DNA of 64,000 bases, from positions 806,001 through 870,000 of the forward strand of contig NZ_CP063814.1 in NCBI RefSeq assembly GCF_015277875.1, read 5' to 3'. The stretch is from Microbacterium luteum (GTDB lineage: Bacteria; Actinomycetota; Actinomycetes; Actinomycetales; Microbacteriaceae). The position numbers were made by a program, and so were the translations under genes. The notes under the pieces were generated by a model. It was not told where the DNA came from and ran no database searches. It was given only the letters and a program-made list of their open reading frames with translations. Position 1 is the first letter of the stretch, and the number at the start of each line of letters is the position of its first letter. This document shows, piece by piece, positions 1 to 8,519 of this stretch.

Positions 1-576
1 GCGTGCAACGGGGCGAAGCGGTTCATCGTCGTGGACGAGCTCTACGACGCGTTCGTGGCGAAGTTCACCGCGGCGATGGCGGCGACCGTGATGGGAGACC
101 CGTTCGCGGCGGACACGGTGCTCGGCCCACTGTCGTCGTCGGCGGCGGCGGATCGTCTGCAGGAGCAGATCGACCGCGCCGTGGCGCAGGGTGCGACGCT
201 CACGACGGGCGGCACGCGGGAGGGCGCCTACATCGCGCCCACGGTGCTCACCGACGTGACCAGCGACATGGACGTCTATGGCGAGGAGCTGTTCGGCCCA
301 GCGGGCGTCGTCTATCGTGCGGCCGATGAGGACGACGCCGTGCGGATCGCCAACGACACGGCTTTCGGTCTGGGCTCGTACGTGTTCACCACCGACGCGG
401 AGCAGGCCGAACGGGTGGCCGATCGCATCGACGCCGGCATGGTCTACGTCAACCTGGTGCTCGCCGATTCGCCGGAGCTCCCGTTCGGCGGCATCAAGCG
501 TTCGGGCACGTCGCGCGAGCTCGGTCTGCTGGCGGCAGACGAGTTCGTGAACAAGAAGCTCATCCGCATCGCCTGA
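1..576 (+). CDS. NAD(P)-dependent aldehyde dehydrogenase, C-terminal part (5' end outside window)
   Basis: The reading frame is open from base 1 and ends at the TGA at 574-576, so only about the last 191 residues are present. The second visible residue is Cys in ACNGAKRFIV, which matches the catalytic cysteine region of the aldehyde dehydrogenase superfamily. Further on EELFGP, NDTAFGLGSYVFT and PFGGIKRSGTSRELG are the conserved C-terminal ALDH motifs. The AKRFIV and FGGIKRSG context most resembles succinate-semialdehyde dehydrogenases, which oxidise succinate semialdehyde to succinate, but substrate cannot be fixed from this fragment. The N-terminal cofactor fold and general-base Glu lie outside the window. 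Confidence 0.93.
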   Translation, partial: ACNGAKRFIVVDELYDAFVAKFTAAMAATVMGDPFAADTVLGPLSSSAAADRLQEQIDRAVAQGATLTTGGTREGAYIAPTVLTDVTSDMDVYGEELFGPAGVVYRAADEDDAVRIANDTAFGLGSYVFTTDAEQAERVADRIDAGMVYVNLVLADSPELPFGGIKRSGTSRELGLLAADEFVNKKLIRIA

Positions 577-612
577 CGCGCTGGCCCCCTGGCGCGCGCC
601 GTGCGCCGGGGG

Positions 613-618
613 CAGGAT
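613..618 (+). promoter_or_regulatory. -10 element, probable leaderless promoter
   Basis: CAGGAT stands exactly six bases before the ATG at 625. This is the spacing seen in front of many genes of the window and would place the transcript start on the start codon. The hexamer departs from TANNNT at its first base, so this is a weaker case. Confidence 0.4.
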
Positions 619-624
619 GGGGTC

Positions 625-1062
625 ATGAACGAGTTCGGCGACGCGGTCACGATCCTCGACGAGCACGAGTGCTGGGAGCATCTGACATCCCACCAGCTGG
701 GTCGTCTGGTCACCCATGTCGGCGACGTCCTCGACATCTTCCCCGTCAACTACGTCCTGGACGGACGCTCGCTGGTGTTCCGCACCGCTGAGGGCAGCAA
801 GCTGCTGGAGCTCACGGTCAACGACCACGTGCTCTTCGAAGTCGACCACTGGACCGACGACCGTGCGTGGAGCGTGGTCGTGCGCGGTCACGCCCGTCGG
901 CTGGATGCGCTCGACGAGGTCGAGGCGGCGGATCGGCTCCCGCTCAAGCCGTGGATACCGACGGTGAAGTACAACTACGTGCGCGTCGTTCCCGCGGAGC
1001 TCACCGGCCGCGCGTTCGCGCGCGGGGAAGAGCCCGATCGCGACGCCGTGCAGCCGGGCTGA
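625..1062 (+). CDS. Pyridoxamine 5'-phosphate oxidase family (FMN-binding split barrel) protein
   Basis: A 145-residue protein with the small split-barrel flavin-binding fold: CWEHLTSHQLGRLVTHVGD at the N-terminus, then FPVNYVLDGRSLVFRTAEGSK, which is the typical strand-turn pattern of PNPOx-like proteins that reduce or oxidise small molecules with FMN or F420. The conserved small Gly-Arg-Leu motif (residues 20-22) is characteristic of this actinobacterial group. I chose ATG 625 rather than the upstream GTG at 601 because the family begins near here and a -10-like hexamer sits six bases before it. True substrate is unknown. It stands alone between the aldehyde dehydrogenase and tRNA-Trp. Confidence 0.85.
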   Translation: MNEFGDAVTILDEHECWEHLTSHQLGRLVTHVGDVLDIFPVNYVLDGRSLVFRTAEGSKLLELTVNDHVLFEVDHWTDDRAWSVVVRGHARRLDALDEVEAADRLPLKPWIPTVKYNYVRVVPAELTGRAFARGEEPDRDAVQPG

Positions 1063-1098
1063 GGCGGGTGCGGCGCCATCCGCGCGGGTGAGGCCGGG

Positions 1099-1128
1099 TT
1101 CGCCGGTCGTGTGGGCATGCCGTACACT
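1099..1128 (+). promoter_or_regulatory. Candidate promoter of tRNA-Trp/secE transcript
   Basis: TACACT at 1123-1128 is a good -10 hexamer; TTCGCC at 1099-1104, 18 bases upstream, is a poor but possible -35. It would start transcription about 105 bases before tRNA-Trp. The rest of the 177-base gap (1063-1239) shows no gene. Confidence 0.4.
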
Positions 1129-1239
1129 GGGGAGAGCAGGACTTTTCTGCATTCTTTCGCCGTGCCCGCCGTGCGGGTCGCATCCTCTCGATCGGAAGCG
1201 GGCGAGGAGTGTGGAACCTCGGGGCTCGCGAGAGTCTCT

Positions 1240-1312
<73 letters not shown>

Positions 1313-1357
1313 CGCGTCAGCGCAAGCTGACACACGGAAGATACAACAGGTGGGTTG

Positions 1358-1627
1358 ATGGTCCAGGACGAACCGAAGGGCGAGATCGTCGCGTCGAGCG
1401 ACGGGCCGCGCGAGAAGAAGCCGAACGTCTTCGCGCGCATCGCCCTGTTCATCCGTCAGGTCTTCGCCGAACTGCGCAAGGTCGTCACGCCGACGCGCAA
1501 GGAGCTGGTGAAGTACACGGCGGTCGTGCTGGGCTTCGTCGTCGTCATGATGGCGATCGTCTACGGTCTCGACGTGCTCTTCGCCTGGACGACGCAGGTC
1601 GTCTTCGGCGTTCCCGACGGCGCCTGA
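1358..1627 (+). CDS. secE: Preprotein translocase subunit SecE
   Basis: An 89-residue single-span membrane protein that clamps the SecY channel in the SecYEG translocon. The N-terminal half is charged (GPREKKPNVFARI), followed by the conserved amphipathic helix FIRQVFAELRKVVTPTRKEL and one transmembrane segment, about residues 52-76 (YTAVVLGFVVVMMAIVYGL). The conserved VVTPTRKE motif that contacts SecY is intact. The ATG at 1358 follows AGG (1348-1350) at a normal distance; the TTG just upstream is less likely. Order tRNA-Trp, secE, nusG, rplK, rplA is the standard bacterial arrangement. Confidence 0.96.
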   Translation: MVQDEPKGEIVASSDGPREKKPNVFARIALFIRQVFAELRKVVTPTRKELVKYTAVVLGFVVVMMAIVYGLDVLFAWTTQVVFGVPDGA

Positions 1628-1690
1628 TCCCACCGGTCGAACAGCGGGTGGTGTGCGCCTGGTGCGCCCACCGACACGGAAGAGAAGCAA

Positions 1691-2758
1691 TTGTCTGAAA
1701 GATATGTCGACGACGCCGACTGGGCGACCGCCGCGGAGCAGTCCTCCGAGGACGACGAGGCCCAGGAGGGCAACGAGCTCGCGCGCGAGGAGCAGGCCAG
1801 CACGTCGGCGGAGCACGTCGCCATCCACGTCGTCGACGAGTCAGCCGACGACGACACCGACACCTCGCTGGACGATGTGGACACCACCGACCCGGAAGCA
1901 GACGCCATCGTGAACGACGCTCTGAACATCGACCGCACCGACGAGGCCGAGGCCGCCGCCGAGGTGCTCACCGACTCGCTCGCCGAGGAGGAGACCGAGC
2001 GCGAGGCCGAGGCCGCCGACGAGGTCGCCCCCTACGACGGTCCCGACGTGAACGGTGACGAGGACGAGCCCGCCGTCGACCCCGAGCTGGTGGCCGATGT
2101 CGCCGCCGCCGAGGCGATCGTCGACGAGGTCGAGGAGGACCCCTACGAGGCCTTCCGCGCCGAGCTCCGCTCGCTCGAGGGCAAGTGGTACGTCATCCAC
2201 TCCTACGCCGGCTTCGAGCGCAAGGTGAAGGCCAACATCGAGCAGCGCAAGTCGACGCTCGAGGTCGAAGAGGACATCTACCAGATCGAGGTCCCCATGG
2301 AGGACGTCGTCGAGATCAAGAACGGGCAGCGCAAGATGGTCACGCGCGTCCGGATCCCCGGCTACGTGCTCGTGCGCATGGAGCTCAACGAGGACACCTG
2401 GTCGGTCGTGCGCCACACGCCGGGCGTCACCGGCTTCGTCGGCAACGCCCACAACCCGACGCCGCTGCGCTTCGAAGAGGCCTTCAACATGCTGAAGTCG
2501 CTCGTCGAGGTCAAGGAGACCACGCCCGCGAAGGGCTCCGCCGCGAAGGGGTCGCCGACGCAGGCGCGTACCGTTCAGGCCGAGGTCGACTTCGAGGTCG
2601 GCGAGACCATCACGATCAAGGAGGGCTCGTTCGCGGGTCTCCCCGGTTCGATCAGCGAGATCAAGCCCGAGAGCGGCAAGCTCACCGTGCTCGTCTCGCT
2701 CTTCGAGCGCGAGACCCCGGTCGAGCTGTCGTTCGACCAGGTCACGAAGATGGTCTGA
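1691..2758 (+). CDS. nusG: Transcription termination/antitermination protein NusG with long acidic N-terminal extension
   Basis: NusG binds the clamp of RNA polymerase and couples it to Rho or to the ribosome. Of 355 residues, about the first 160 are extremely rich in Asp, Glu and Ala and have no counterpart in E. coli NusG (181 residues). The NGN domain starts at [17 protein letters not shown] (Trp166) and runs to roughly residue 290; the KOW domain follows ([18 protein letters not shown]) to the C-terminus. A disordered acidic extension is usual in actinobacterial NusG. Translation appears to start at TTG 1691, preceded by GAAGAGAAG; no ATG or GTG fits better. It lies 63 bases after secE. 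Confidence 0.96.
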   Translation: MSERYVDDADWATAAEQSSEDDEAQEGNELAREEQASTSAEHVAIHVVDESADDDTDTSLDDVDTTDPEADAIVNDALNIDRTDEAEAAAEVLTDSLAEEETEREAEAADEVAPYDGPDVNGDEDEPAVDPELVADVAAAEAIVDEVEEDPYEAFRAELRSLEGKWYVIHSYAGFERKVKANIEQRKSTLEVEEDIYQIEVPMEDVVEIKNGQRKMVTRVRIPGYVLVRMELNEDTWSVVRHTPGVTGFVGNAHNPTPLRFEEAFNMLKSLVEVKETTPAKGSAAKGSPTQARTVQAEVDFEVGETITIKEGSFAGLPGSISEIKPESGKLTVLVSLFERETPVELSFDQVTKMV

Positions 2759-2822
2759 CACCCACAAGACTTCCCGTCCGCGGGATACCGCTGCCCGGAA
2801 CCGTCGGGTCTGCGGGAGAGCA

Positions 2823-2841
2823 GGATGCGCAAGCCGCATCC
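2823..2841 (+). promoter_or_regulatory. Hairpin in the rplK leader
   Basis: GGATGCG (2823-2829) and CGCATCC (2835-2841) form a perfect 7-bp stem with a 5-base loop, 22 bases before the rplK start in the 105-base nusG-rplK spacer. L1 represses this operon in other bacteria by binding the leader, so this is a candidate site, but I cannot confirm an L1-binding structure. Confidence 0.35.
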
Positions 2842-2863
2842 GGTTCGATGAAAGGAAAAGGAA

Positions 2864-3295
2864 ATGGCACCGAAGAAGAAGGTGACCGGCCTGATCAAGC
2901 TCCAGATCAACGCCGGTGCCGCCAACCCGGCGCCGCCGATCGGCCCCGCGCTCGGTCAGCATGGCGTCAACATCATGGAGTTCTGCAAGGCGTACAACGC
3001 CGCGACCGAGTCGCAGCGCGGCAACGTCATCCCGGTGGAGATCACCGTCTACGAGGACCGCAGCTTCACGTTCGTCCTCAAGACCCCTCCGGCCGCCGAG
3101 CTGATCAAGAAGGCCGCCGGCGTGCAGAAGGCCTCGGCCACGCCCCACACCGTCAAGGTGGGCAAGATCACCAAGGACCAGGTGCGCGAGATCGCCCAGG
3201 CCAAGCAGCCCGACCTCAACGCGAACGACATCGAGGCCGCCTCGAAGATCATCGCCGGCACCGCCCGTTCCATGGGCATCACGGTTGAGGACTGA
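2864..3295 (+). CDS. rplK: 50S ribosomal protein L11
   Basis: A 143-residue protein of normal length for L11, which with 23S rRNA forms the GTPase-associated region and is needed for stringent response by RelA. The N-terminal domain carries the proline-rich switch ([14 protein letters not shown], about residues 21-34), and the C-terminal rRNA-binding domain has [13 protein letters not shown] and [11 protein letters not shown] strong ribosome site AAAGGAAAAGGA precedes ATG 2864. It is 14 bases from rplA and certainly cotranscribed with it. Confidence 0.98.
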   Translation: MAPKKKVTGLIKLQINAGAANPAPPIGPALGQHGVNIMEFCKAYNAATESQRGNVIPVEITVYEDRSFTFVLKTPPAAELIKKAAGVQKASATPHTVKVGKITKDQVREIAQAKQPDLNANDIEAASKIIAGTARSMGITVED

Positions 3296-3309
3296 GGGGA
3301 GTAACGAGA

Positions 3310-3999
3310 ATGGCTACCAAGTCCAAGTCCTACGCAGCCGCAGCCTCGAAGATCGAGGACGGCAAGTTCTACACGCCTGCCGAGGCCGTCGCCCTGGCGA
3401 AGGAGACCGGCTCGGCGAAGTTCGACTCGACCGTCGAGGTCGCGCTCAAGCTCGCCGTCGACCCCCGCAAGGCCGACCAGATGGTGCGCGGCACCGTCAT
3501 CCTGCCCCACGGCACCGGTAAGACCGCGCGCGTCATCGTCTTCGCGAACGGTCCGGCCGCCGAGGCCGCGATCGCCGCGGGCGCCGACGAGGTCGGCAGC
3601 ACCGAGCTCATCGAGAAGGTCGCCGGCGGTTGGACCGATTTCGACGCGGCCGTCGCCACCCCGGAGCTGATGGGCCAGGTCGGTCGTCTCGGAAAGGTCC
3701 TCGGACCCCGCGGCCTCATGCCGAACCCCAAGACCGGCACGGTGACGCCGAACCCGGCCAAGGCCGTCGAGGAGATCAAGGGCGGAAAGATCGAGTTCCG
3801 CGTCGACAAGCACGCCAACGTGCACTTCATCGTCGGCAAGGCCTCGTTCTCGGCCGACCAGCTCGACGAGAACATCAAGGTCGCCCTCGAGGAGATCGTG
3901 CGCCTGAAGCCGTCGAGCTCGAAGGGCCGCTACATCCAGAAGGGCGCCGTGTCGACCACGTTCGGCCCCGGCATCCCGCTGGACGTCAACGCCATCTGA
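3310..3999 (+). CDS. rplA: 50S ribosomal protein L1
   Basis: A 229-residue L1, the protein of the mobile L1 stalk that moves deacylated tRNA out of the E site and in many bacteria represses its own operon. Family signatures are visible: [20 protein letters not shown] near residue 57 and [15 protein letters not shown] near 130, with the RNA-binding segment [12 protein letters not shown]. Start ATG follows GGGGAGTAACGAGA. The operon secE-nusG-rplK-rplA ends here, with a strong hairpin immediately downstream; rplJ-rplL lie about 10 kb further on. Confidence 0.98.
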   Translation: MATKSKSYAAAASKIEDGKFYTPAEAVALAKETGSAKFDSTVEVALKLAVDPRKADQMVRGTVILPHGTGKTARVIVFANGPAAEAAIAAGADEVGSTELIEKVAGGWTDFDAAVATPELMGQVGRLGKVLGPRGLMPNPKTGTVTPNPAKAVEEIKGGKIEFRVDKHANVHFIVGKASFSADQLDENIKVALEEIVRLKPSSSKGRYIQKGAVSTTFGPGIPLDVNAI

Positions 4000-4015
4000 G
4001 CCACCGGCTGACCAG

Positions 4016-4045
4016 AACGGGTCCCTCCTTCCGGAGGGGCCCGTT
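4016..4045 (+). terminator. Terminator after rplA
   Basis: AACGGGTCCCTCC (4016-4028) pairs with GGAGGGGCCCGTT (4033-4045), a 13-bp stem with one G-T pair and loop TTCC. No long T-tract follows, as is usual in high-GC actinobacteria. It closes the secE-rplA operon. Confidence 0.85.
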
Positions 4046-4057
4046 CCGTCGTTCTGG

Positions 4058-4063
4058 GAGAAT
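4058..4063 (+). promoter_or_regulatory. -10 element of the amidase gene, probable leaderless promoter
   Basis: GAGAAT six bases before ATG 4070, just downstream of the rplA terminator. The distance matches the leaderless promoters elsewhere in the window. Confidence 0.5.
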
Positions 4064-4069
4064 GACGAC

Positions 4070-5488
4070 ATGACCCCGCCCCCCGAGCTGTGGCGTGCAT
4101 CCGCCGCCGAGATCGCGGACGCGGTGCGCGCGAGCGTGGTCTCCGCGAGCGAGATCGTGGCGGCGCACCTGGCGCGCATCCACGAGGAGAACCCGCTGGT
4201 CGGAGCTCTGACCACGGTGTTCGACGACCGCGCGCGCGATCGAGCTCGTCGTATCGACGCGCGCCTCGCTCGCGGGGAGGACCCGGGGCCGCTCGCGGGC
4301 GTGCCGTTCTCGGTGAAGGAGAACATCGACCTCACCTGGTCGGCGACCACGCACGGATGGCGCGGGGCTCGCGCGGCCGTGCCGGCGGACGACGCGACCG
4401 TCGTGGCGCGGATGCTCGCGGCCGGCGCCATCCCGCTCGGTCGCGGGAACATGCCCGACTTCGGCATGCGCTGGGAGACGGAGAACGACCTGTTCGGCCG
4501 CACCCGCAACCCGTGGTCCGCCGCGCACTCACCCGGCGGGTCGAGCGGGGGAGACGCGGTGGCGGTGGCCACGGGCATGGTCGCCGTGGGCCTCGGCAAC
4601 GACTACGGCGGTTCGCTGCGCGTGCCGGCGAACGCCGTCGGGGTCACGGGCTTCCGCCCGACCGGCGGTCGGCTCGCCTCCTCGACAGCGCACCGGACCG
4701 AACCGGTGCCGCTGTCCATCCAACAGTTCTCCACCGCCGGGATCCTCACGCGGCACGTCGGCGACACCGACCTGGTGTTCGGGATCGTACACGGCGCCGA
4801 CGGGCGTGATCCGTTCGCGGTCACGCGGCCGCACCCGCGGGGATACGACGGACCGCGCCGCGCGGCGATCATCCGCGACCCGTTCGGCGACGGCGAGAGC
4901 GACGAGAACGCGGCGGCCCTGGATGCGGCGGCGGAGTCGCTGGGACGAGCCGGCTGGGAACTCGTCGAGGTGCATCCGCCGCGTCTCGACGAAGCGGTGA
5001 CCGGGTGGCGTCTGCTCTCGACGACCGAGATGCAGAACGCCTATGAGCCGAGCCGGTGGGATCCGCCCCTCGGGCGCGGTGCGGGGCGATTCCTGGAACT
5101 CGCGGGAGGCGCGCAGACCCACCTGGACACGGTCGAGGAATACGCCGCCGTCTGGGCGCGGCGCGCGGTGGTCGCCGCCGCCTGGCAGGATTTCGTGCGC
5201 GAGCATCCCGTGCTCATCGGCGCCGTCTCCGAGACCCGGCCGCCGCTCGCGGACGCCGACCTCGCCGACGCCGAGACCGCGGGATCTTGGTGGCGGCGGT
5301 ACCGCTTGAGCGTCGCCGTCAATTACCTCGCGCTCCCGGCGATCGCGGTGCCGACGGGACGGGCCGCCGATGGGTTGCCGACCGGCGTGCAGGCGATCTC
5401 GGGTGCCGGCGCAGACCATGTCGCGTTCGCGGCGGCTCGCGACATCGAAGCGGCGTGCGGCGTGCAGACGCCCGTCACACCACGTTGA
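4070..5488 (+). CDS. Amidase-signature family amidohydrolase
   Basis: A 472-residue enzyme of the amidase signature family, which hydrolyses C-N amide bonds with a Ser-cisSer-Lys triad. All three parts are visible: Lys83 in FSVKENIDL, the cis-Ser in PGGSSGGDAVA (Ser158/159) and nucleophile Ser182 in GNDYGGSLRVPA. The C-terminal half (about 250-470) is the variable substrate domain. No GatB or GatC is nearby and the sequence is not GatA-like at the ends, so it is probably a catabolic amidase of unknown substrate. It forms its own transcription unit and converges on the acylphosphatase gene. Confidence 0.93.
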   Translation: MTPPPELWRASAAEIADAVRASVVSASEIVAAHLARIHEENPLVGALTTVFDDRARDRARRIDARLARGEDPGPLAGVPFSVKENIDLTWSATTHGWRGARAAVPADDATVVARMLAAGAIPLGRGNMPDFGMRWETENDLFGRTRNPWSAAHSPGGSSGGDAVAVATGMVAVGLGNDYGGSLRVPANAVGVTGFRPTGGRLASSTAHRTEPVPLSIQQFSTAGILTRHVGDTDLVFGIVHGADGRDPFAVTRPHPRGYDGPRRAAIIRDPFGDGESDENAAALDAAAESLGRAGWELVEVHPPRLDEAVTGWRLLSTTEMQNAYEPSRWDPPLGRGAGRFLELAGGAQTHLDTVEEYAAVWARRAVVAAAWQDFVREHPVLIGAVSETRPPLADADLADAETAGSWWRRYRLSVAVNYLALPAIAVPTGRAADGLPTGVQAISGAGADHVAFAAARDIEAACGVQTPVTPR

Positions 5489-5507
5489 CGGGGAGCGATA
5501 GAGGGCC

Positions 5508-5783
5508 TCACCCGGTCCGTCGCACCTGGAATCCCCCGGCGCCCTCGAGTGGCGCATCCGACACGACCCGTTCGCGTACGTGGGAGCCCGGCGGCCCCTG
5601 ATCCATCCAGGCCAGCATCGAGGTGACCTGTTCCTCGCTGCCCTCGATCTCGGCCTCGACCGTTCCGTCGGGGCGGTTGCGGATCCACCCGGCGACGCCG
5701 ATCCGCTCGGCGACGCCGCGCGCGGTGTAGCGGTATCCCACCCCCTGTACGTCGCCGCTGACGATGACGTGCACACGCTTCAT
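5508..5783 (-). CDS. acyP: Acylphosphatase
   Basis: A 91-residue enzyme that hydrolyses carboxyl-phosphate bonds such as acetyl phosphate. The signature SGDVQGVGYRYTA contains the phosphate-binding loop and catalytic Arg18; GWIRNRPDGTVE supplies catalytic Asn36. Length is normal. A CAGGAT hexamer lies six bases before the ATG, suggesting a leaderless mRNA. It stands alone between convergent amidase and the downstream-reading exporter gene. Acetyl phosphate made by Pta/AckA of this cell is one possible substrate. Confidence 0.95.
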   Translation of the reverse strand: MKRVHVIVSGDVQGVGYRYTARGVAERIGVAGWIRNRPDGTVEAEIEGSEEQVTSMLAWMDQGPPGSHVRERVVSDAPLEGAGGFQVRRTG

Positions 5784-5789
5784 CCGCTC

Positions 5790-5795
5790 ATCCTG
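5790..5795 (-). promoter_or_regulatory. -10 element of acyP, probable leaderless promoter
   Basis: On the minus strand CAGGAT, then six bases, then ATG (5783). Same spacing as the other leaderless promoters. Confidence 0.4.
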
Positions 5796-5843
5796 CCCTG
5801 AGCACGCGCGCCGCGCCAGGGTCGGAGACGGGATGCGGCGGAG

Positions 5844-6488
5844 TCAGTGGGGCAGCACGAGGCTGATCCCCAGCGCGATCATGATGACCGCGAACGCCGT
5901 GTCGAGCACGCGCCAAACGCGCGGGCGTGCCAGCCAGCGACTGAGGAGCCTCGCTCCGAAGGCGAGTGCGGAGAACCAGATCGCGCTGCCGAGCATGGCG
6001 CCGGCGGCGAAGACCCAGCGCTGGTCGCCGTGCGTGGTGGCGATGGACCCGAGGAGGAAGACGGTGTCGAGGTAGACGTGCGGGTTGAGCCAGGTGAGCG
6101 CGAGCACCGTGAGGACGATGGTCCGCGTGCGGGTCGCGGTGGCCGTGGTACTCGCTCCGGGGGTCGGGGTGGATGCCGTGCCGACGGCCGCGAGTCCGTC
6201 CGAGGCGGGGCGGAACGCCCGCCGCAGGGCGAGCAGCCCGTAGCCGACGAGAAAAGCCGCTCCCACCCACCGGACCACGCCGATGAGACCCGGGAGAGCA
6301 TTCAGGAGCGCTCCGATGCCCGACACCCCCACGGCGATGAGCACCGCATCCGACAGCGTGCAGATCGTCGCGACCAGAAGCACGTGCTGACGCTTCAGCC
6401 CCTGGCGCAGCACGAACAGGTTCTGCGCGCCGATGGCGATGATGAGCGACAGCCCGAGGGCGATCCCAGCGAGGAAGGAGTCGATCAC
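5844..6488 (-). CDS. lysE: LysE/ArgO family amino-acid exporter
   Basis: A 214-residue inner-membrane protein of the LysE superfamily, which exports basic amino acids (Lys, Arg) in exchange for protons. Six hydrophobic segments are visible, with the conserved GAQNLFVLRQGLKRQ motif after the first and TWLNPHVYLDTVFLLG in the second half. A Thr/Ala/Pro-rich loop, about residues 96-122, separates the halves. Translation starts at GTG 6488, six bases after TAGCGT, so the mRNA is probably leaderless. It is divergent from the LysG-type regulator, the classical lysE-lysG arrangement; induction by basic amino acids through that regulator is expected. Confidence 0.93.
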   Translation of the reverse strand: MIDSFLAGIALGLSLIIAIGAQNLFVLRQGLKRQHVLLVATICTLSDAVLIAVGVSGIGALLNALPGLIGVVRWVGAAFLVGYGLLALRRAFRPASDGLAAVGTASTPTPGASTTATATRTRTIVLTVLALTWLNPHVYLDTVFLLGSIATTHGDQRWVFAAGAMLGSAIWFSALAFGARLLSRWLARPRVWRVLDTAFAVIMIALGISLVLPH

Positions 6489-6494
6489 GACTCG

Positions 6495-6500
6495 ACGCTA
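6495..6500 (-). promoter_or_regulatory. -10 element of lysE, leaderless promoter
   Basis: TAGCGT on the minus strand lies six bases before GTG 6488. TGTACT, 17 bases further up (6518-6523), is a weak -35. The 68-base lysE-lysG gap must also hold the binding site of the regulator; the AT-rich stretch 6526-6544 is the obvious candidate. Confidence 0.6.
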
Positions 6501-6556
6501 TGCTCGGCGTGACAGGAAGTACAGCGAATGATTCTTACCAAACATGAGCGGAGCTT

Positions 6557-7453
6557 ATGGTGCAGATTCCTCTCGAGGGAGCCGAGACGCTGGCGGCGAT
6601 CGTCGACGAAGGCAGCATGGATGCCGCAGCGAGGCGTCTGCGCGTCACGCCCTCGGCGGTGAGCCAGCGGGTCAAGGCCCTCGAGGAGCTGGTCGGACGG
6701 GTGCTGCTCGTGCGGGCGAAGCCGCCGCGCGTAACGGACGCCGGCGGGGTGGTCGTGCGTCTCGCCCGGCAGCTGTCCCTGGTGCAGCACGAGGCGGCCG
6801 TCGAGCTCGGCGTGGCGGCGGCCGATACCCGCGTGAGTGTGCCGATCGCGGTCAATGCGGACTCGCTGTCGACGTGGTTCCTCGCGCCCCTCGCACGCGT
6901 GGCGGATCAGCTCCCCGTCGTGTTCGACCTGCACCGAGACGATCAGGACCACACCGCGACCCTCCTCGAGCGCGGCAGCGTCATGGCGGCCGTCACCTCG
7001 TCTGCCGTCGCGGTGGCCGGGTGCCGTGCGCATCCGCTCGGCGCGCTGCGGTATCTTCCCGTCGCCGCGCCGGGGTTCGCCGACGCCTGGTTGGGGGAGG
7101 GGAAGGCCGGCAAGGCCGGCTTCACGGCCGCGCCGGTGGTGAACTACGACCGACGGGACGAGTTGCAGAACCGATGGCTGCGCGCGGCCGGGGTCGACCC
7201 GGCGGCCGTGCCGACCCATCTCGTGCCCGCCTCGGCCGACTTCGCCACGGCCATCGCGCTCGGACTCGGCTGGGGCATGCTGCCGGAGGCGCAGGCGCTT
7301 CCCCTGGTGCGCGCGGGCCGGCTCGTCGTGCTCGACGGTCCGCCGCTGGATGTGCCGTTGCACTGGCAGCAGTGGAACCTGCGCTCGCACGTGCTCGACC
7401 GGATCGCCGACGAGGTCTCGGCGGAGGCGACGCACGCGCTGCGCCGTGCGTGA
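6557..7453 (+). CDS. lysG: LysR-type regulator, ArgP/LysG subfamily
   Basis: A 298-residue LysR-family activator. The winged helix-turn-helix is at residues 1-60 (LAAIVDEGSMDAAARRLRV, TPSAVSQRVKALEELVG), followed by the effector domain with ArgP-type features (FDLHRDDQDHT, LGALRYLPVAAPGF). LysG senses Lys, Arg, His or citrulline and turns on lysE. ATG 6557 is 68 bases from the divergent lysE start. The name follows from family and context; the effector is not visible from sequence. Confidence 0.9.
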   Translation: MVQIPLEGAETLAAIVDEGSMDAAARRLRVTPSAVSQRVKALEELVGRVLLVRAKPPRVTDAGGVVVRLARQLSLVQHEAAVELGVAAADTRVSVPIAVNADSLSTWFLAPLARVADQLPVVFDLHRDDQDHTATLLERGSVMAAVTSSAVAVAGCRAHPLGALRYLPVAAPGFADAWLGEGKAGKAGFTAAPVVNYDRRDELQNRWLRAAGVDPAAVPTHLVPASADFATAIALGLGWGMLPEAQALPLVRAGRLVVLDGPPLDVPLHWQQWNLRSHVLDRIADEVSAEATHALRRA

Positions 7454-7459
7454 CGAGCG

Positions 7460-8485
7460 TCAGTCGTCGCCGATGCGCAGCACGCTCTTTCCGCGGGTGT
7501 GGCCGCGCTCCAGTTCGCGATGGGCGGTGGCGGCCTCGTCGAGGCTGTAGACGCGGTCGATGTACACCTGGATCGCACCCGACTCGAGGAGGCGTGCGAT
7601 CGTCGCCAGGGCGTTGCCGTCAGGCAGCACCTTGTACGAGGTCGCGCGGACGCCCGCCTCGGCGGCGGCCTCCGCGTAGCCGGGCCAGGAGCCGGTGGGC
7701 ACCATGATGTACAGGCCGCCGGGCCGCAGCACCGACAGCGACCGGGTGCCGGTGCTGCCATCGGCGTTGCCCACGAGGTCGATGACGACATCCATGTCGC
7801 CGACGACCTCGTCGAAGCGGGTGGAGGAGTAGTCGATCACCACCGAGGCCCCGAGCTCGCGCAGCCACGTGGCGTTGGGGCCCGAGGCGGTGGCGGTCAC
7901 GTGCGCGCCGAAATACGCCGCGAACTGCACCGCGAAGTGACCCACCCCGCCGCTGCCGGCGTGGATCAGCACCCGTTGACCCTCGTGGGCATGCGCGGTC
8001 TCGACGACCAGGCCCCACGCGGTGAGGGCCGCGAGCGGCACGCCGGCCGCCTCCACGTGCGAGAGCGTGCTGGGCTTGCGGGCCACCGACAGCGTCGGCA
8101 CCACCGCGTACTCGGCGTAGGTGCCCCCCGATCGGGGGAAGGGCACCATCCCGTACACCTCGGTTCCCGGCGGGAAGGGATGCGCCTCATACGGCGCGTT
8201 CATCACGACGCCGCTGAAGTCGAAGCCGAGCGTGCTCGGCAGGGCGGTGATCGCGCCCGATACGCCGCGTCCCGCGCGCGTCTTCGCGTCGATGGGGTTC
8301 ACGCCGGCGGCGACCACCCGCACGAGCAGTTCGCTGATGACGGGAGCCGGTACGGGGAGAGTGGCCGTGTGGAGCACATCCGGATCTCCCGTCTCGTCGA
8401 AGACGACGGCTCGCATCGTCTCGGGCGGATCCGGCAGCGCGATCTCGCGCGCCACGGATATCGGTCGCAGCGGCCGGAACTTCAT
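7460..8485 (-). CDS. Zinc-independent medium-chain (quinone-oxidoreductase-like) NADP dehydrogenase
   Basis: A 341-residue member of the medium-chain dehydrogenase/reductase superfamily. Residues 24-140 form the GroES-like domain (MRAVVFDETGDPDVL, GVNPIDAKTRAG, GFDFSGVV); the Rossmann domain shows the nucleotide loop AGSGGVGHFAVQFAAYFGA. Zinc-ligand cysteines are missing, as in quinone oxidoreductases (zeta-crystallin-like). The start at ATG 8485 is preceded by a strong AGGGAGGGGG ribosome site; the family-typical MRAVV at residue 24 is an alternative but has no site. Its 3' end lies 6 bases from convergent lysG. A perfect 16-base palindrome sits just upstream. Confidence 0.9.
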   Translation of the reverse strand: MKFRPLRPISVAREIALPDPPETMRAVVFDETGDPDVLHTATLPVPAPVISELLVRVVAAGVNPIDAKTRAGRGVSGAITALPSTLGFDFSGVVMNAPYEAHPFPPGTEVYGMVPFPRSGGTYAEYAVVPTLSVARKPSTLSHVEAAGVPLAALTAWGLVVETAHAHEGQRVLIHAGSGGVGHFAVQFAAYFGAHVTATASGPNATWLRELGASVVIDYSSTRFDEVVGDMDVVIDLVGNADGSTGTRSLSVLRPGGLYIMVPTGSWPGYAEAAAEAGVRATSYKVLPDGNALATIARLLESGAIQVYIDRVYSLDEAATAHRELERGHTRGKSVLRIGDD

Positions 8486-8503
8486 CGGTCGCCCCCTCCC
8501 TGC

Positions 8504-8519
8504 GTGCCGACATCGGCAC
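8504..8519. promoter_or_regulatory. Perfect palindrome upstream of the quinone-oxidoreductase-like gene
   Basis: GTGCCGA and TCGGCAC flank a 2-base centre, a perfect 16-base inverted repeat ending 18 bases before the start codon. A second palindrome, CGAGA-TTG-TCTCG, lies at 8548-8560. They are candidate operators of an unlinked repressor or of the MarR protein encoded upstream. Confidence 0.55.

Noticed and set aside
1841..3148. Long minus-strand frame opposite nusG and rplK
   Set aside because: Antisense shadow of highly conserved genes; no family features.
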